Assembly: GCF_030413595.1 (NCBI RefSeq)
Contig: NZ_CP129238.1
Coordinates: 2,790,001-2,854,000, forward strand
Reading direction: 5' to 3'
DNA: 64,000 bases
Source of the DNA: Planococcus liqunii
GTDB taxonomy: Bacteria > Bacillota > Bacilli > Bacillales_A > Planococcaceae
Shown one piece after another: positions 26,971 to 36,094 of the stretch. Position 1 is the first letter of the stretch. Every line of letters begins with the position of its first letter. The translations under genes and the position numbers were made by a program. The notes beneath the pieces are model-generated. The model ran no database searches. It was given only the letters and a program-made list of their open reading frames with translations, and was not told where the DNA came from.

Positions 26971-28149
26971 ATGACAACTCAAAAATTGGAAACGCAATTT
27001 ATTCATGCCACCGGCGTAGACCGTGAAACCGGGGCAGTCAATGTTCCCCTCTATTTATCTTCGACTTATCATCAGGAAAGCTTTGATGAATTCGGACCTT
27101 TCGACTATAGCCGCTCCGGAAATCCGACGCGCTTAAAGTTGGAAGAAACCATTGCCAAACTTGAAAATGGCACACGCGGATTCGCCTTTTCTTCCGGCAT
27201 GGCCGCGATTTCATCGGCTTTTATGCTGCTGTCCGCTGGTGACCACGTGCTCGTCTCTAAAGACGTATACGGCGGCACTTACCGGTTCGTTACAGAAGTT
27301 TTGAACAAATTCCAGATTGATTATACATTTGTCAATATGACGGACTTGAGCGAAATGGCGGAAGCGATTCGCCCGAACACTAAAGTCATTTACCTTGAGA
27401 CGCCTTCCAATCCGGTGATGAACATCACCGATATTGAAATCGCTGCTAAACTGGCAAAAGCGAATGACTGCCTGACATTTGTCGACAATACTTTTATGAC
27501 GCCGCTTTACCAAAATCCGCTGGACCTTGGAGCGGACCTTGTCCTCCACAGTGCGACGAAGTTTCTGTCCGGGCATAGCGACATCATTGCCGGCCTTGCC
27601 GTAACGAAAGATGCAGAGCTCGGCACCCGTCTGGGTTTTATCCAAAACACCTTCGGTTCTGTTTTAGGCGCCCAGGACGCTTATACGCTAATTCAAGGCA
27701 TTAAGACACTTGGGGCACGTCTTAAGCAATCTTCCGCTTCGGCGCGCATTATTGCCGATTACTTGCATAGCCATCCGGCCATTGAAGAAGTCTACTATCC
27801 GGGATTCCGGTTCCACCCGGGATACCCGATCCATGAACGCCAAGCAACAGGCGCCGGAGCTGTCTTGTCTTTTCGGCTAGCTGACAAGAAAGCAGCCCGG
27901 GCATTTGTGGAAAGTTTACAGATTCCGCTATTTGCCGTCAGTTTAGGGGCAGTCGAATCGATCTTGTCGTATCCCGCAACCATGTCCCACGCTTCTATGC
28001 CAAAAGAAGAACGCGGCAAACGCGGCATAACCGATGGCCTGCTGCGCTTGTCTGTCGGGTTGGAACATACCGACGATTTATTGGAAGACTTGGAACAGGC
28101 ATTGCAAAAAGTTCGGCAGCAAACCGGAAATGCACCGTCGCTTCTATAG
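26971..28149 (+). CDS. metC: Cys/Met-metabolism PLP enzyme, cystathionine beta-lyase/gamma-synthase type
   Basis: A 392-residue fold-type I PLP enzyme of the transsulfuration family. PLP lysine is Lys197 in SATKFLSGHSD; the cofactor Tyr-Arg pair lies in FDYSRSGNPTR and the SSGMAAI loop near 75-80. The ATG has AAAGGATG upstream. S-box control places it in methionine synthesis: cystathionine cleavage to homocysteine (MetC) is the likely role, though gamma-synthase or gamma-lyase activity cannot be excluded by eye. Unlike B. subtilis metIC, only one such gene follows the riboswitch here. Confidence 0.85.
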   Translation: MTTQKLETQFIHATGVDRETGAVNVPLYLSSTYHQESFDEFGPFDYSRSGNPTRLKLEETIAKLENGTRGFAFSSGMAAISSAFMLLSAGDHVLVSKDVYGGTYRFVTEVLNKFQIDYTFVNMTDLSEMAEAIRPNTKVIYLETPSNPVMNITDIEIAAKLAKANDCLTFVDNTFMTPLYQNPLDLGADLVLHSATKFLSGHSDIIAGLAVTKDAELGTRLGFIQNTFGSVLGAQDAYTLIQGIKTLGARLKQSSASARIIADYLHSHPAIEEVYYPGFRFHPGYPIHERQATGAGAVLSFRLADKKAARAFVESLQIPLFAVSLGAVESILSYPATMSHASMPKEERGKRGITDGLLRLSVGLEHTDDLLEDLEQALQKVRQQTGNAPSLL

Positions 28150-28186
28150 GCCTGCAAAGCTTCTTTGACTCTTCAAAATCGATGTT

Positions 28187-28222
28187 AAAAAGCGGCCAAT
28201 CCAAAAGGATAGGCCGCTTTTC
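28187..28222. terminator. Bidirectional terminator
   Basis: AAAAAGCGGCCAATCC / GGATAGGCCGCTTTT stem between convergent metC-like and malic enzyme genes. Confidence 0.92.
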
Positions 28223-28227
28223 TTCTA

Positions 28228-29466
28228 TTATATATGTTCTTTGCCGGAAACAGCTGGAACGCCATCCAGTGTGTTTTGCGGCAAATATGCGTAATTGGCA
28301 ACGCCCGTCTCGATTGCGGCCTTCGCAACAGCGGCAGCTACAGCCGGTGCTACTCTCAGATCGAAAGGAGCCGGTATCACATAATCGTCGTGAAGTTCAT
28401 GCGCCTCGATCAGTCCGGCAATGGCTTCAACGGCCGCAATTTTCATCGCATCATTGATTTGGCTTGCTTGAACATCCAAAGCCCCTCTGAAGATTCCGGG
28501 AAAGGCCAGCACATTATTGACCTGGTTCGGAAAATCGGAACGCCCGGTCCCAACGATGCGCGCGCCCGCTTCTTTCGCCAAATGCGGCAGGATTTCCGGA
28601 TTTGGATTAGCCATTGCGAAAATAATCGGATCTTTTGCCATCATCCGGATCATTTCCTGCGTCAGCGCACCTTCCGCTGAAACGCCGATAAAGACATCTG
28701 CACCATGGATAACGTCGCCCAGCAAGCCTTCCAAACGGTCCGGATTGGTGTTTTCCGCCACTTTTTCCTTGTATGGATTCATGCCGTATGTCCGGCCTTC
28801 AAAAATAGCGCCTTTTGTATCGCACATCACGAGCTGGCTGCAGCCAAACTTCCTTAAAAGCTTCACGACGGCTATACCGGCTGCACCTGCGCCGTTAACC
28901 ACGATTTTTGTATCAGCAATCTCTTTTCCGACCAATTTCAAGGCATTGGCCAAACCAGCCAATGTCACAATTGCCGTCCCATGCTGGTCATCATGGAAAA
29001 CCGGAATGCCCATTTCCTCCTTCAAACGGTCTTCTACAACAAAGCAAGTCGGCGCCGAAATATCCTCCAAGTTGACGCCGCCAAAGCCAGGTTCAAGCAA
29101 TTTGACCGTTTGAATGATGGTTTCAGCATCCGTTGTGTTCAAACAAATCGGAAACGCATCGACCCCCGCGAATTCTTTGAACAGCAATGCTTTTCCTTCC
29201 ATTACCGGCAATGCCGCCTCAGGGCCGATATTGCCTAGCCCAAGAACCGCCGTGCCATCCGTGATGACCGCCACTGTATTGCCTTTCATTGTATAGTCAT
29301 ATACTTTGCCGCGGTCTTCCGCTATTTCCCTGCACGGTTCCGCTACTCCAGGAGAATAGGCAAGGCTTAAATCCCGTTCATTTTTCACCGCCACTTTGGA
29401 CCGGACTTCCAACTTCCCTTGATGTTTCCGATGCAACTGCAAAGAATCGCTCTTCAGGTTCGACAT
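28228..29466 (-). CDS. ytsJ: NAD(P)-dependent malic enzyme, YtsJ type
   Basis: A 412-residue short-form malic enzyme, without the phosphotransacetylase-like tail. It decarboxylates malate to pyruvate. Seen are the substrate region [14 protein letters not shown], metal site VNLEDISAP and [10 protein letters not shown], and the nucleotide fold [16 protein letters not shown]. Length and sequence match YtsJ of B. subtilis. RBS AAAGGGAGATGAGG. Together with the glyoxylate shunt it can turn C4 acids into pyruvate and reducing power. Confidence 0.93.
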   Translation of the reverse strand: MSNLKSDSLQLHRKHQGKLEVRSKVAVKNERDLSLAYSPGVAEPCREIAEDRGKVYDYTMKGNTVAVITDGTAVLGLGNIGPEAALPVMEGKALLFKEFAGVDAFPICLNTTDAETIIQTVKLLEPGFGGVNLEDISAPTCFVVEDRLKEEMGIPVFHDDQHGTAIVTLAGLANALKLVGKEIADTKIVVNGAGAAGIAVVKLLRKFGCSQLVMCDTKGAIFEGRTYGMNPYKEKVAENTNPDRLEGLLGDVIHGADVFIGVSAEGALTQEMIRMMAKDPIIFAMANPNPEILPHLAKEAGARIVGTGRSDFPNQVNNVLAFPGIFRGALDVQASQINDAMKIAAVEAIAGLIEAHELHDDYVIPAPFDLRVAPAVAAAVAKAAIETGVANYAYLPQNTLDGVPAVSGKEHI

Positions 29467-29571
29467 TGCCTCATCTCCCTTTGTTATAATGGTTTATTAT
29501 AAAGACTATTCAGAAAAATAAAACCCCTTTTCGTCCGTCGCATGACAATTCAGCCTTTTGGCCGAGAAGAC

Positions 29572-29606
29572 AAAAAAAGGAAGCGCTTTCCTAGCCGCTT
29601 CCTTCC
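29572..29606 (-). terminator. Terminator of the hydroxy-acid operon
   Basis: AAGGAAGCG / CGCTTCCTT stem with a T-run on the minus strand, just after the last gene of the operon. Confidence 0.85.
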
Positions 29607-29614
29607 TATTGCGA

Positions 29615-30379
29615 TTACTGGGCCGTATAGCCCCCATCTAAAATGACCGCTTGGCCCGTCATTCCACGGGCAGAATCGCTGGCAATATAAAGTGCCAGAT
29701 CTGTAATTTCATTTACATCCAACAAGCGCTTTTGGGGTACAAGCGGATACAGCACTTCCTCCAAAACCTGTTCCAGCTCAATCTTGCGTGTTTTTGCCAA
29801 ATCCGCGAATTGGTTGCGCACCAGCTGCGTATCGACATACCCAGGGCAGATAGCGTTTACCGTAATGCCTTGTGCTGCCGTTTCAAGCGCCGCTACTTTC
29901 GTTAATCCAATGACGCCGTGCTTGGCAGAATTATAAGCCGCTTTTCCGGCAAATCCGATTACGCCATTGATCGATGCCATATTGATGATGCGGCCAAATT
30001 CTTGTTTTCGCATATGCGGCAATGCATGCTTCGTCGCGATAAACGGCGCCGTCAGCATGATTTTAACCAGCAGTTCAAATTTCTCTGTCGGGAAATCTTC
30101 AAGAAGCGAGACATGCTGCATGCCGGCGTTGTTCACTAAAAAATCAAGACGGCCATAGGTCTCGACCGTAAAATCAATTGCATTTTTTATATCCTCTTCT
30201 TTTGTCACATCACAAACGATGCCCATCGCTTCCCCAGGCAATTGCTTGGCGGCTGTATCCCCTGCTTCTTGCGTCAAATCGGAAACGACGACTTTAGCAC
30301 CTGCCTCCGAAAAGGCTTTGGCAATATCAAAGCCGATGCCGCGTGCGGCTCCCGTAATGAATAAAACTTTCCCTTCCAT
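29615..30379 (-). CDS. SDR, 3-hydroxybutyrate dehydrogenase-like
   Basis: A classical short-chain dehydrogenase of 254 residues. TGAARGIG (near 10-17), NNAGMQHV, catalytic Ser in MASINGVIG and YNSAKHG (Tyr-x3-Lys) are intact. The AGMQHVSLLEDFP and late LYPLVPQKRLLDVNEITDLALYIAS segments are typical of D-3-hydroxybutyrate dehydrogenases, which oxidise 3-hydroxybutyrate to acetoacetate with NAD. It is the last gene of an operon with a GntP permease, which suits uptake of a hydroxy acid. A related substrate is possible. Confidence 0.85.
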   Translation of the reverse strand: MEGKVLFITGAARGIGFDIAKAFSEAGAKVVVSDLTQEAGDTAAKQLPGEAMGIVCDVTKEEDIKNAIDFTVETYGRLDFLVNNAGMQHVSLLEDFPTEKFELLVKIMLTAPFIATKHALPHMRKQEFGRIINMASINGVIGFAGKAAYNSAKHGVIGLTKVAALETAAQGITVNAICPGYVDTQLVRNQFADLAKTRKIELEQVLEEVLYPLVPQKRLLDVNEITDLALYIASDSARGMTGQAVILDGGYTAQ

Positions 30380-30395
30380 CCAACTTCCTCCTCCA

Positions 30396-31160
30396 TCAAA
30401 TTGCGGTCCAGCCGCCGTCCACTTTAATCGTCTCCCCTGTTACAAAGTTCGCTAAGTTGGAAGCCAAGTAAAGCACTGCTCCCGAAATATCTTTCGGCTG
30501 GGATAAACCTTCCAACAGGATGCGGCTATGCACTTCGTTCTTGAACTCTTCATCTTCAAACATTTTGGCTGTCAGCTCGGTTTCAATGAATGTCGGGGCC
30601 ACAGCATTGACGCGGATGCCATTCTTTGCCCATTCCACCGCTAACGCTTTTGTCATTTGCACCAAGCCGCCTTTGCTTGAGCAGTAAGCGGCGCGTTTAA
30701 CAAATCCGACAAACGCCATTTGGGAAGCGATGTTGATGATGCGTCCACTGTTCTGTTCGAGCATATACTTTGCAGCCGCCTGGCTGGCAAAAAAGGCTGA
30801 TTTTAAATTCAAATCGAGGACAGTATCCCAGTCTTCTTCCGTCACTTCCATGGCTGGCTTTGCTATATTGACGCCTGCATTATTGACCAGCACATCAATC
30901 GTGCCAAATTCTTCAGCAGCTGTATCGATCAGGCGTTTCACTTCTTGAATATTGCTTAAGTCCCCAGAAACCGCGATGCATCGTTTATTAAACGACTGCA
31001 GTTCCTCCAGCGCCTCTTGCAGGATATCTTTGTTGCGTCCGGAAATGACGACATTGGCATTTAGTTTGGCAAAAGTCAAAGCGATGTCTTTGCCGATCCC
31101 TTTACTGCCACCTGTCACAATAACCGTTTTGTTTTCCAGTTCAGAAAAGTAGGCTTTCAT
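30396..31160 (-). CDS. SDR-family dehydrogenase
   Basis: A 254-residue classical SDR with TGGSKGIG, NNAGVNIAKPA, catalytic ASQMAFVG (Ser) and YCSSKGG (Tyr-x3-Lys) and the C-terminal VTGETIKVDGGWT. It overlaps the upstream 3HCDH-like gene by ATGA and precedes the 3-hydroxybutyrate-dehydrogenase-like gene by 16 bases. The substrate is probably a polyol or sugar acid intermediate of the operon's pathway; the specific compound is not identifiable. Confidence 0.88.
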   Translation of the reverse strand: MKAYFSELENKTVIVTGGSKGIGKDIALTFAKLNANVVISGRNKDILQEALEELQSFNKRCIAVSGDLSNIQEVKRLIDTAAEEFGTIDVLVNNAGVNIAKPAMEVTEEDWDTVLDLNLKSAFFASQAAAKYMLEQNSGRIINIASQMAFVGFVKRAAYCSSKGGLVQMTKALAVEWAKNGIRVNAVAPTFIETELTAKMFEDEEFKNEVHSRILLEGLSQPKDISGAVLYLASNLANFVTGETIKVDGGWTAI

Positions 31161-32107
31161 TTGCCGTCCTCCCCGTTTAGTTTCATGTCATTTTTCAGGA
31201 AATAAATGAGCGTCTGTTCCCGTTCTGCATTTATCTTCTCTGAAATATCGGAACCCCACTTATAGAAGCCTTCGCCGTTTTTATCCCCGAGTTTCTGTTC
31301 TTCTACCAGTTTTGTGAGGACTTCGCCGGACCGTTCGGCTTTCGAAAGGTCTTCAAACAAATAATTCGAAATGGCTGAGAAAACATCCAATCCGCCCATG
31401 TCGGCTGTCATTAAAGGGCCAGTGATCGGCAAACGGCGCCCGATGCTGTAAGTCACAGCAGCATCAATGTCTTCTTTCGTGGCGGCCCCTGAATCGAGCA
31501 AAGCCTGCGCTTCCCGGAACAATGCGTATTGAAGGCGGTTGCCGATAAAGCCCGGCAATTCCTTGTTCAATAGAATCGGCTTTTTGTTCATAGCCGTTAG
31601 CACGTTCATGGCGCGTTCGACAGTCGCTTCATCCGTCCGTTCGCCTTTCACCACTTCCACGAGCGGAATCAAATGGGCGGGATTCCAGAAATGCGTTACG
31701 ACAAAGCGGTTCGGATGGTCCATCTCTTCTGCCAGCAAACTCGGCTTAAAGCCCGAAGTATTGCTCGCAATGACCACTTCTTCCCCTACCATGCCCTCCA
31801 GTTTTTTATACATTTCCTTCTTCAGTTCGAGCACTTCCGGAATCACTTCGATGATTAAGGTAGCTCCTTCCACCACTTCCGCAAGCGAAGTTGAAAAATG
31901 GATATGCTCTTTGATCCGTTCAGCTTCCGCTTCATTAAACAAGCCGTTTTCTGCCATGACTTTAAGTTTACTGCGCAGCCCTTTCGCTGCATTTTCAAGG
32001 TCTTTGTCATTGACGCCATACACCTTAACTGTCTGCCCTGCCCAAGCGGCTGACAATGCGATGGAGTGGCCCATCGTTCCGCATCCGAGAATCGAAATCT
32101 TTTCCAT
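31157..32107 (-). CDS. 3-hydroxyacyl-CoA dehydrogenase-family enzyme (L-gulonate/carnitine dehydrogenase-like)
   Basis: A 316-residue NAD-linked dehydrogenase: Rossmann motif ILGCGTMGHSIALSAAWAG, ASNTSGFKPSLLAEEM and HFWNPAHLIPLVEVV, then PGFIGNRLQYALFREAQALLDSG. The HFWNP form resembles L-gulonate 3-dehydrogenase (lambda-crystallin) and carnitine dehydrogenase more than acyl-CoA enzymes, so a free hydroxy acid oxidised at C3 is likely. ATG 32107 is preferred since the upstream GTG lies inside the AGAGGTG ribosome-binding site. It overlaps the following SDR by ATGA. Confidence 0.85.
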   Translation of the reverse strand: MEKISILGCGTMGHSIALSAAWAGQTVKVYGVNDKDLENAAKGLRSKLKVMAENGLFNEAEAERIKEHIHFSTSLAEVVEGATLIIEVIPEVLELKKEMYKKLEGMVGEEVVIASNTSGFKPSLLAEEMDHPNRFVVTHFWNPAHLIPLVEVVKGERTDEATVERAMNVLTAMNKKPILLNKELPGFIGNRLQYALFREAQALLDSGAATKEDIDAAVTYSIGRRLPITGPLMTADMGGLDVFSAISNYLFEDLSKAERSGEVLTKLVEEQKLGDKNGEGFYKWGSDISEKINAEREQTLIYFLKNDMKLNGEDGK

Positions 32108-32142
32108 AGTTTGCACCTCTTTTCAGTATGTATAACGAACTA

Positions 32143-32181
32143 TACCCACCAAACTATAAAACGAATAGTTTGCTGGGTATT
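32143..32181. repeat. Intercistronic hairpin between permease and 3HCDH-like gene
   Basis: ATACCCACCAAACTAT and its near-exact complement (one mismatch) around AAAACGA. A T-run exists only on the plus strand, so on the operon strand it is likely an RNA stability or attenuation element rather than a full terminator. Confidence 0.7.
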
Positions 32182-32187
32182 TTTCTG

Positions 32188-33510
32188 TTAAATGCCAAGG
32201 CCAAGTGAGAATAAGATGACCGCTAATGCAGCTCCGATAAATGGCACAACTACTGTCAATGCTCCAAATGCAGGATAAGCATCTTTATGCGTTTCTCCAG
32301 CTATTGACCGGATTGTTGTCACAACATATCCCCCCTGCGGCAAAGAATCCAAGGACCCGGATGAAATGGCCACAGTTCGGTGCAAGGCTTCTGCGTTGAC
32401 GCCCATATCCAAATAATGCGGCGCCAATAGCGGCAAAGCAATTGCTTGGCCACCGGAAGACGATCCGGTCAAACCGGCAATAATGGCAACTGCCAGGGCT
32501 CCACCGATTAATGGGCTTCCCGGAATGCCCGTCATGACGCCTACTGCTGTCTCAAATGCAGGTGTGGCTCTGACCACTCCGCCAAATCCGACGACTGCAG
32601 CGGTATTGGCAATCGCAATGACCGCACCCAAAGCACCTTCGCCGAATGCCTGTCCAATATTTTGGAAATACTTTCTGTTGATCAAGTACGTCGCCAGAAT
32701 ACCTCCGCTTAAAGCAATGATTAAAGCGGATGTTCCCAAAGAATCATGGAAAATAAATGAAATAATCAATACGACCAATAACGGAATCATGCTGAGCAGT
32801 GGATTCGGCAATTCTGTGCGTGCTTCAGAAGATGGATCGGTTTTCCGTGCAACGAAATGCTCGCCTTTTGAAACCGCCTTGTTGATCATCTTCTTCAACC
32901 ACCAATAGCCGAAAATCATCATAAAGACGGCTACAATTGCACTGACTTCCCAGCCGGCATACGGAGTAGTGCCCAGAAATTCAATCGGAATCCAGTTCTG
33001 GATTTCCGGTGAACCCGCGGAAGTCATCGTAAAAGTTGTTGAACCGAACGCAAGCGCCGCCGGGATAAACCGGCGCGGCAAATCCGCTTGTTTGAACAAG
33101 CTTAGCGCCATCGGATATACAGAAAAAGCGACAACGAACAAACTGACGCCGCCATAAGTCAATACCGCACAGGCAATAACAACAGCCAATGCTGCCCGTT
33201 TCATGCCGATTTTGCTGACAATCCATTTGGATACACTGTCTGCTGCGCCACTGTCTTCCATCACTTTCCCGAAAATCGCCCCGGTCAGGAACATTAAATA
33301 CCAAGAAGCGATAAATCCGGTAAAGCCGGTCATGTAGTTTGTTAAAAAGTTGGCCGCCCCTTCAGGAGCCAGCTGCGGAAATACAGGCAACCCATTAAAA
33401 AGTGCGACCAATAAAGCCGTAATTGGTGCCGCAATGAGTAAATTCATGCCTCTCATCGTTAAATAAATCAATAACGCCAGACCACCAAATAATCCAATCA
33501 TGCCTATCAT
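32188..33510 (-). CDS. GntP-family organic/hydroxy acid permease
   Basis: A 440-residue permease with about 12 membrane segments. GntP hallmarks are the N-terminal LAPEGAANFLTNYMTGFTGFIASWYLMFLTGAIFGKVMEDSGAA-like region, FGSTTFTMTSAGSPEIQNWIP, and the C-terminal GLTGSSSGGQAIALPLLAP and SGSLDSLPQGGYVVT. GntP proteins import gluconate, 3-hydroxybutyrate and related acids with H+ or Na+. Its place among hydroxy-acid dehydrogenases suggests it brings in their substrate. RBS GGAGGAA. Confidence 0.9.
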   Translation of the reverse strand: MIGMIGLFGGLALLIYLTMRGMNLLIAAPITALLVALFNGLPVFPQLAPEGAANFLTNYMTGFTGFIASWYLMFLTGAIFGKVMEDSGAADSVSKWIVSKIGMKRAALAVVIACAVLTYGGVSLFVVAFSVYPMALSLFKQADLPRRFIPAALAFGSTTFTMTSAGSPEIQNWIPIEFLGTTPYAGWEVSAIVAVFMMIFGYWWLKKMINKAVSKGEHFVARKTDPSSEARTELPNPLLSMIPLLVVLIISFIFHDSLGTSALIIALSGGILATYLINRKYFQNIGQAFGEGALGAVIAIANTAAVVGFGGVVRATPAFETAVGVMTGIPGSPLIGGALAVAIIAGLTGSSSGGQAIALPLLAPHYLDMGVNAEALHRTVAISSGSLDSLPQGGYVVTTIRSIAGETHKDAYPAFGALTVVVPFIGAALAVILFSLGLGI

Positions 33511-33529
33511 GAAATTTCCTCCATCATCC

Positions 33530-33547
33530 TTGTATAATATTATGCAA
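33530..33547. promoter_or_regulatory. Near-palindrome upstream of the GntP permease
   Basis: TTGTATAATATTATGCAA is an 18-bp inverted repeat with one mismatch, 20 bases before the permease start. It may be a second operator or include a -10 (TATAAT). Confidence 0.4.
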
Positions 33548-33615
33548 ATTAAGCTCTTATACTGCTATAAAATAGTGAAACAGCGGAAGTATCTACTTCC
33601 GCCGAAAACGATTCT

Positions 33616-34896
33616 TTAGTTTTTGCCGTAGCGTCTGACGCGGAGAAGCGCCTGTTCTGCATGCCCTGCAAAATTCTCCAATTGGCAAAGGCGTGCAGCA
33701 TACTCACCGATATATGCACTTGCTTCCGGAGTCGTCACTTTTTGGTAGGTTACGGTTTTGATGAATTTCCCTACCCAAAGGCCGCCAGTGTAGCGCGCTG
33801 CCCCTTTTGTCGGCAAAGTATGATTTGTTCCGATTACTTTGTCGCCGTACGCAACATTCGTTTCCGGCCCTAAGAATAAGCAGCCGTAGTTCGTCATATG
33901 CTCAAGGAAGTAATCAGGATTTTCTGTCAGGATCTCCACATGTTCAAATGCCAGACGATCCGCTTCAATGCGTGCTTCTTCAATCGAGTCGACAATCAGA
34001 ATTTGGCCGTAATCTTCCCATGACACACGTGCAACGTCGGCCGTGGATAACGTTTCGAGCTGGCGTTCAATTTCTTTCACCGTTTCTTCTGCCAATTGCT
34101 CAGAAGTTGTAATCAATGCACCAGGCGAAGTCGGGCCGTGCTCGCCTTGTCCAAGAAGGTCCGTTGCAATCATTTCAGCATCCGCTGTGTGATCTGCCAC
34201 GACCAATGTTTCCGTAGGTCCGGCAAATAAATCGATTCCGACTCTGCCGTAAAGTTGGCGCTTCGCTTCCGCGACAAATGCATTTCCGGGTCCAACAATC
34301 ATGTCCACTGCTTCAATTGTTTCTGTACCAATAGCCATGGCCCCCATTGCCTGAATGCCGCCAAGAAGATAAATCTCATCGGCTCCTGCCAGAGACATCG
34401 CTGCAATGGTTGCGTTCGGGATTTCACCGTTAATCGGCGGTGTGCAAGCGATTACACGTTTGACGCCGGCAACTTTAGCTGTTAAGACGCTCATATGTGC
34501 AGAGGCAACCATTGGATACCGTCCACCGGGAATATAGCAGCCTACACTGTTGACCGGAATATTTTTATGGCCCAGAATAACACCTGGAATATGCTCCACT
34601 TCTACATCGTTCAGTGAAGCCAACTGCGCTTCCGCAAAAGCACGGATGTTCTTTTGGGCAAACTTGATATCTTCAATCACTTCTTCCGGAACTTTGGAAA
34701 CGATTTCATTTACTTGTTCAGCAGTTAAACGGAAAGCATCAGGAGCCCATTTATCAAATTTCTCCGATAGTTCACGGACTGCCTGGTCGCCTCTTTCTTC
34801 AACATCTTTTAAAGCATCCGCCACAATTTGCGATACTTTTGCATCGTTAGCGCTTACTTCTTCCTTTGATTTCCCTGCTTTATATACTTTTACCAT
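33616..34896 (-). CDS. Histidinol-dehydrogenase-family NAD-dependent alcohol dehydrogenase (HpsN-like)
   Basis: A 426-residue member of the HisD fold: [74 protein letters not shown] and the zinc-site GQGEHGP and FEHVEI. No other histidine genes are near, and it sits in a LacI-controlled catabolic operon, so histidinol is unlikely. HisD paralogues such as HpsN oxidise a primary alcohol through the aldehyde to an acid (for example dihydroxypropanesulfonate to sulfolactate). No sulfolyase is seen in this window. Substrate open. Confidence 0.85.
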   Translation of the reverse strand: MVKVYKAGKSKEEVSANDAKVSQIVADALKDVEERGDQAVRELSEKFDKWAPDAFRLTAEQVNEIVSKVPEEVIEDIKFAQKNIRAFAEAQLASLNDVEVEHIPGVILGHKNIPVNSVGCYIPGGRYPMVASAHMSVLTAKVAGVKRVIACTPPINGEIPNATIAAMSLAGADEIYLLGGIQAMGAMAIGTETIEAVDMIVGPGNAFVAEAKRQLYGRVGIDLFAGPTETLVVADHTADAEMIATDLLGQGEHGPTSPGALITTSEQLAEETVKEIERQLETLSTADVARVSWEDYGQILIVDSIEEARIEADRLAFEHVEILTENPDYFLEHMTNYGCLFLGPETNVAYGDKVIGTNHTLPTKGAARYTGGLWVGKFIKTVTYQKVTTPEASAYIGEYAARLCQLENFAGHAEQALLRVRRYGKN

Positions 34897-34919
34897 ATAA
34901 ATCCCTCCGGTTTCTTTTT

Positions 34920-34933
34920 TGAATACGTATGCA
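34920..34933. promoter_or_regulatory. LacI-type operator candidate
   Basis: TGAATACGTATGCA: an inverted repeat centred on CG with 6 of 7 pairs matching, the usual geometry of LacI-family sites. It lies just downstream of the promoter for the HisD-like gene. Confidence 0.6.
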
Positions 34934-34951
34934 AAAACACTTACACTTAGA

Positions 34952-34980
34952 AGGATATTTCAAGTTGTCTAAAAAGTCAA
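34952..34980 (-). promoter_or_regulatory. Sigma-A promoter of the HisD-like/GntP operon
   Basis: Minus strand: TTGACT (34975-34980), spacer of 17, TATCCT (34952-34957), directly after the lacI-family stop codon. Confidence 0.6.
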
Positions 34981-34986
34981 TATCTA

Positions 34987-35973
34987 TTATGTAGTTGCCC
35001 GCTCGATTAATCGCCCATCCACTTCAAGTGTTTCTGCAGCTCCTGTATACTCGGCAATTTCTTCCAATAAATAAGCTACTGTAGCATGAACCATTTTGTC
35101 GATTGGCTGTTCCCAAGTAGTCAATTGGTATGCCGGCCAGGACGCCATTTCAATATTGTCAAAACCGATGACTTTCGTTTGCCCAGGCACTCTAATGGAA
35201 TTGGCCTTTAATGCATCCAATACGCCAAGCGCCATAATATCATTTGCTACAAAGATCGCTGAAGGCATATCTCCTTCTGCAACCATACGCATTGCTGTTT
35301 TAAAGCCGCCGTTATACGTGTAATCAGAAGAATAGTGGCGATAACGTGCTTTTTTCTGTTTCAAAACTTCCTGAAAGCCCTTTTGCCGATCCCTGCTTGT
35401 CGAGGTATCTGCATCCCCGGCAATATAAGCCATTTCCGATATTCCTCTATCAAAGAAATATTCCGCCACTTTACGCCCTGCGTCCAAGTTATTGCAGCTG
35501 ACCGAATAAAATTCTTCAGAATTTAGTTTACGGTTAAAGAATACTACGGGAATTTTATTTTTCTTGAATTCTTCTCCCACTTTTAACGCCATAACTGCAT
35601 CTGTGATAATAACCCCTGCGACATTATAATTCAGCAATGTTTCCACGTCTTCTGCCTCGATCTCGTCATTATTCGTATGGACGAATAAGATGCTGTATCC
35701 TTTTTCCTTGAATGCTGCTGCAAATTGCTTTAGCACTTGAGGATAAAACGGATTATGCACACCTTTCATGACAATGCCGATGATTTTTGTCCGATTGGTA
35801 ATCAAACTGCGGGCAAATTCATTTGGGCGGTAACCGAGTTCTTCCGCTGCAGCCATAATCTTTGCACGGGTCTTCTCCGATACTTTCGCCCCTTCAAAAA
35901 ACACGCGTGATACCGACGACTGAGAAACCCCTGCCAATTTCGCTACATCTTTTGCCGTTACTGTGTGTTTCAA
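34987..35973 (-). CDS. LacI-family transcriptional regulator
   Basis: A 328-residue repressor with an N-terminal HTH (VTAKDVAKLAGVSQSSVSRVF), hinge region (ELGYRPNEFARSL) and a periplasmic-binding-protein-like effector domain (IIGIVMKGVHNPFYPQVL to TTWEQPIDKMVHATVAYLLEEI). Start is TTG 35973, which has AAAAGGG at 9 bases; a TTG three codons upstream is too close to it. It lies directly ahead of the HisD-like operon and a LacI-type operator, so it most likely controls that operon. Confidence 0.93.
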   Translation of the reverse strand: MKHTVTAKDVAKLAGVSQSSVSRVFFEGAKVSEKTRAKIMAAAEELGYRPNEFARSLITNRTKIIGIVMKGVHNPFYPQVLKQFAAAFKEKGYSILFVHTNNDEIEAEDVETLLNYNVAGVIITDAVMALKVGEEFKKNKIPVVFFNRKLNSEEFYSVSCNNLDAGRKVAEYFFDRGISEMAYIAGDADTSTSRDRQKGFQEVLKQKKARYRHYSSDYTYNGGFKTAMRMVAEGDMPSAIFVANDIMALGVLDALKANSIRVPGQTKVIGFDNIEMASWPAYQLTTWEQPIDKMVHATVAYLLEEIAEYTGAAETLEVDGRLIERATT

Positions 35974-36057
35974 AGCTCTCAACCCTTTTCGCTAATCTCG
36001 AACTCTAGAATACACTATTTGGATATCGTTGGCATCAATTTATGCCATAAAATTGCA

Positions 36058-36093
36058 GAACACCCCCGCTTCATGGCATGGGTGTTCTTTTTT
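36058..36093. terminator. Terminator-like hairpin
   Basis: GAACACCC / GGGTGTTC arms followed by six T on the plus strand. It abuts the stop codon of the minus-strand lipoprotein gene and probably separates it from the lacI-family gene. Confidence 0.6.
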
Positions 36094-36094
36094 A

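Noticed and set aside
33616..34896. Histidine biosynthesis hisD
   Set aside because: The family fits, but no other his gene is present and the gene starts a LacI-controlled catabolic operon.
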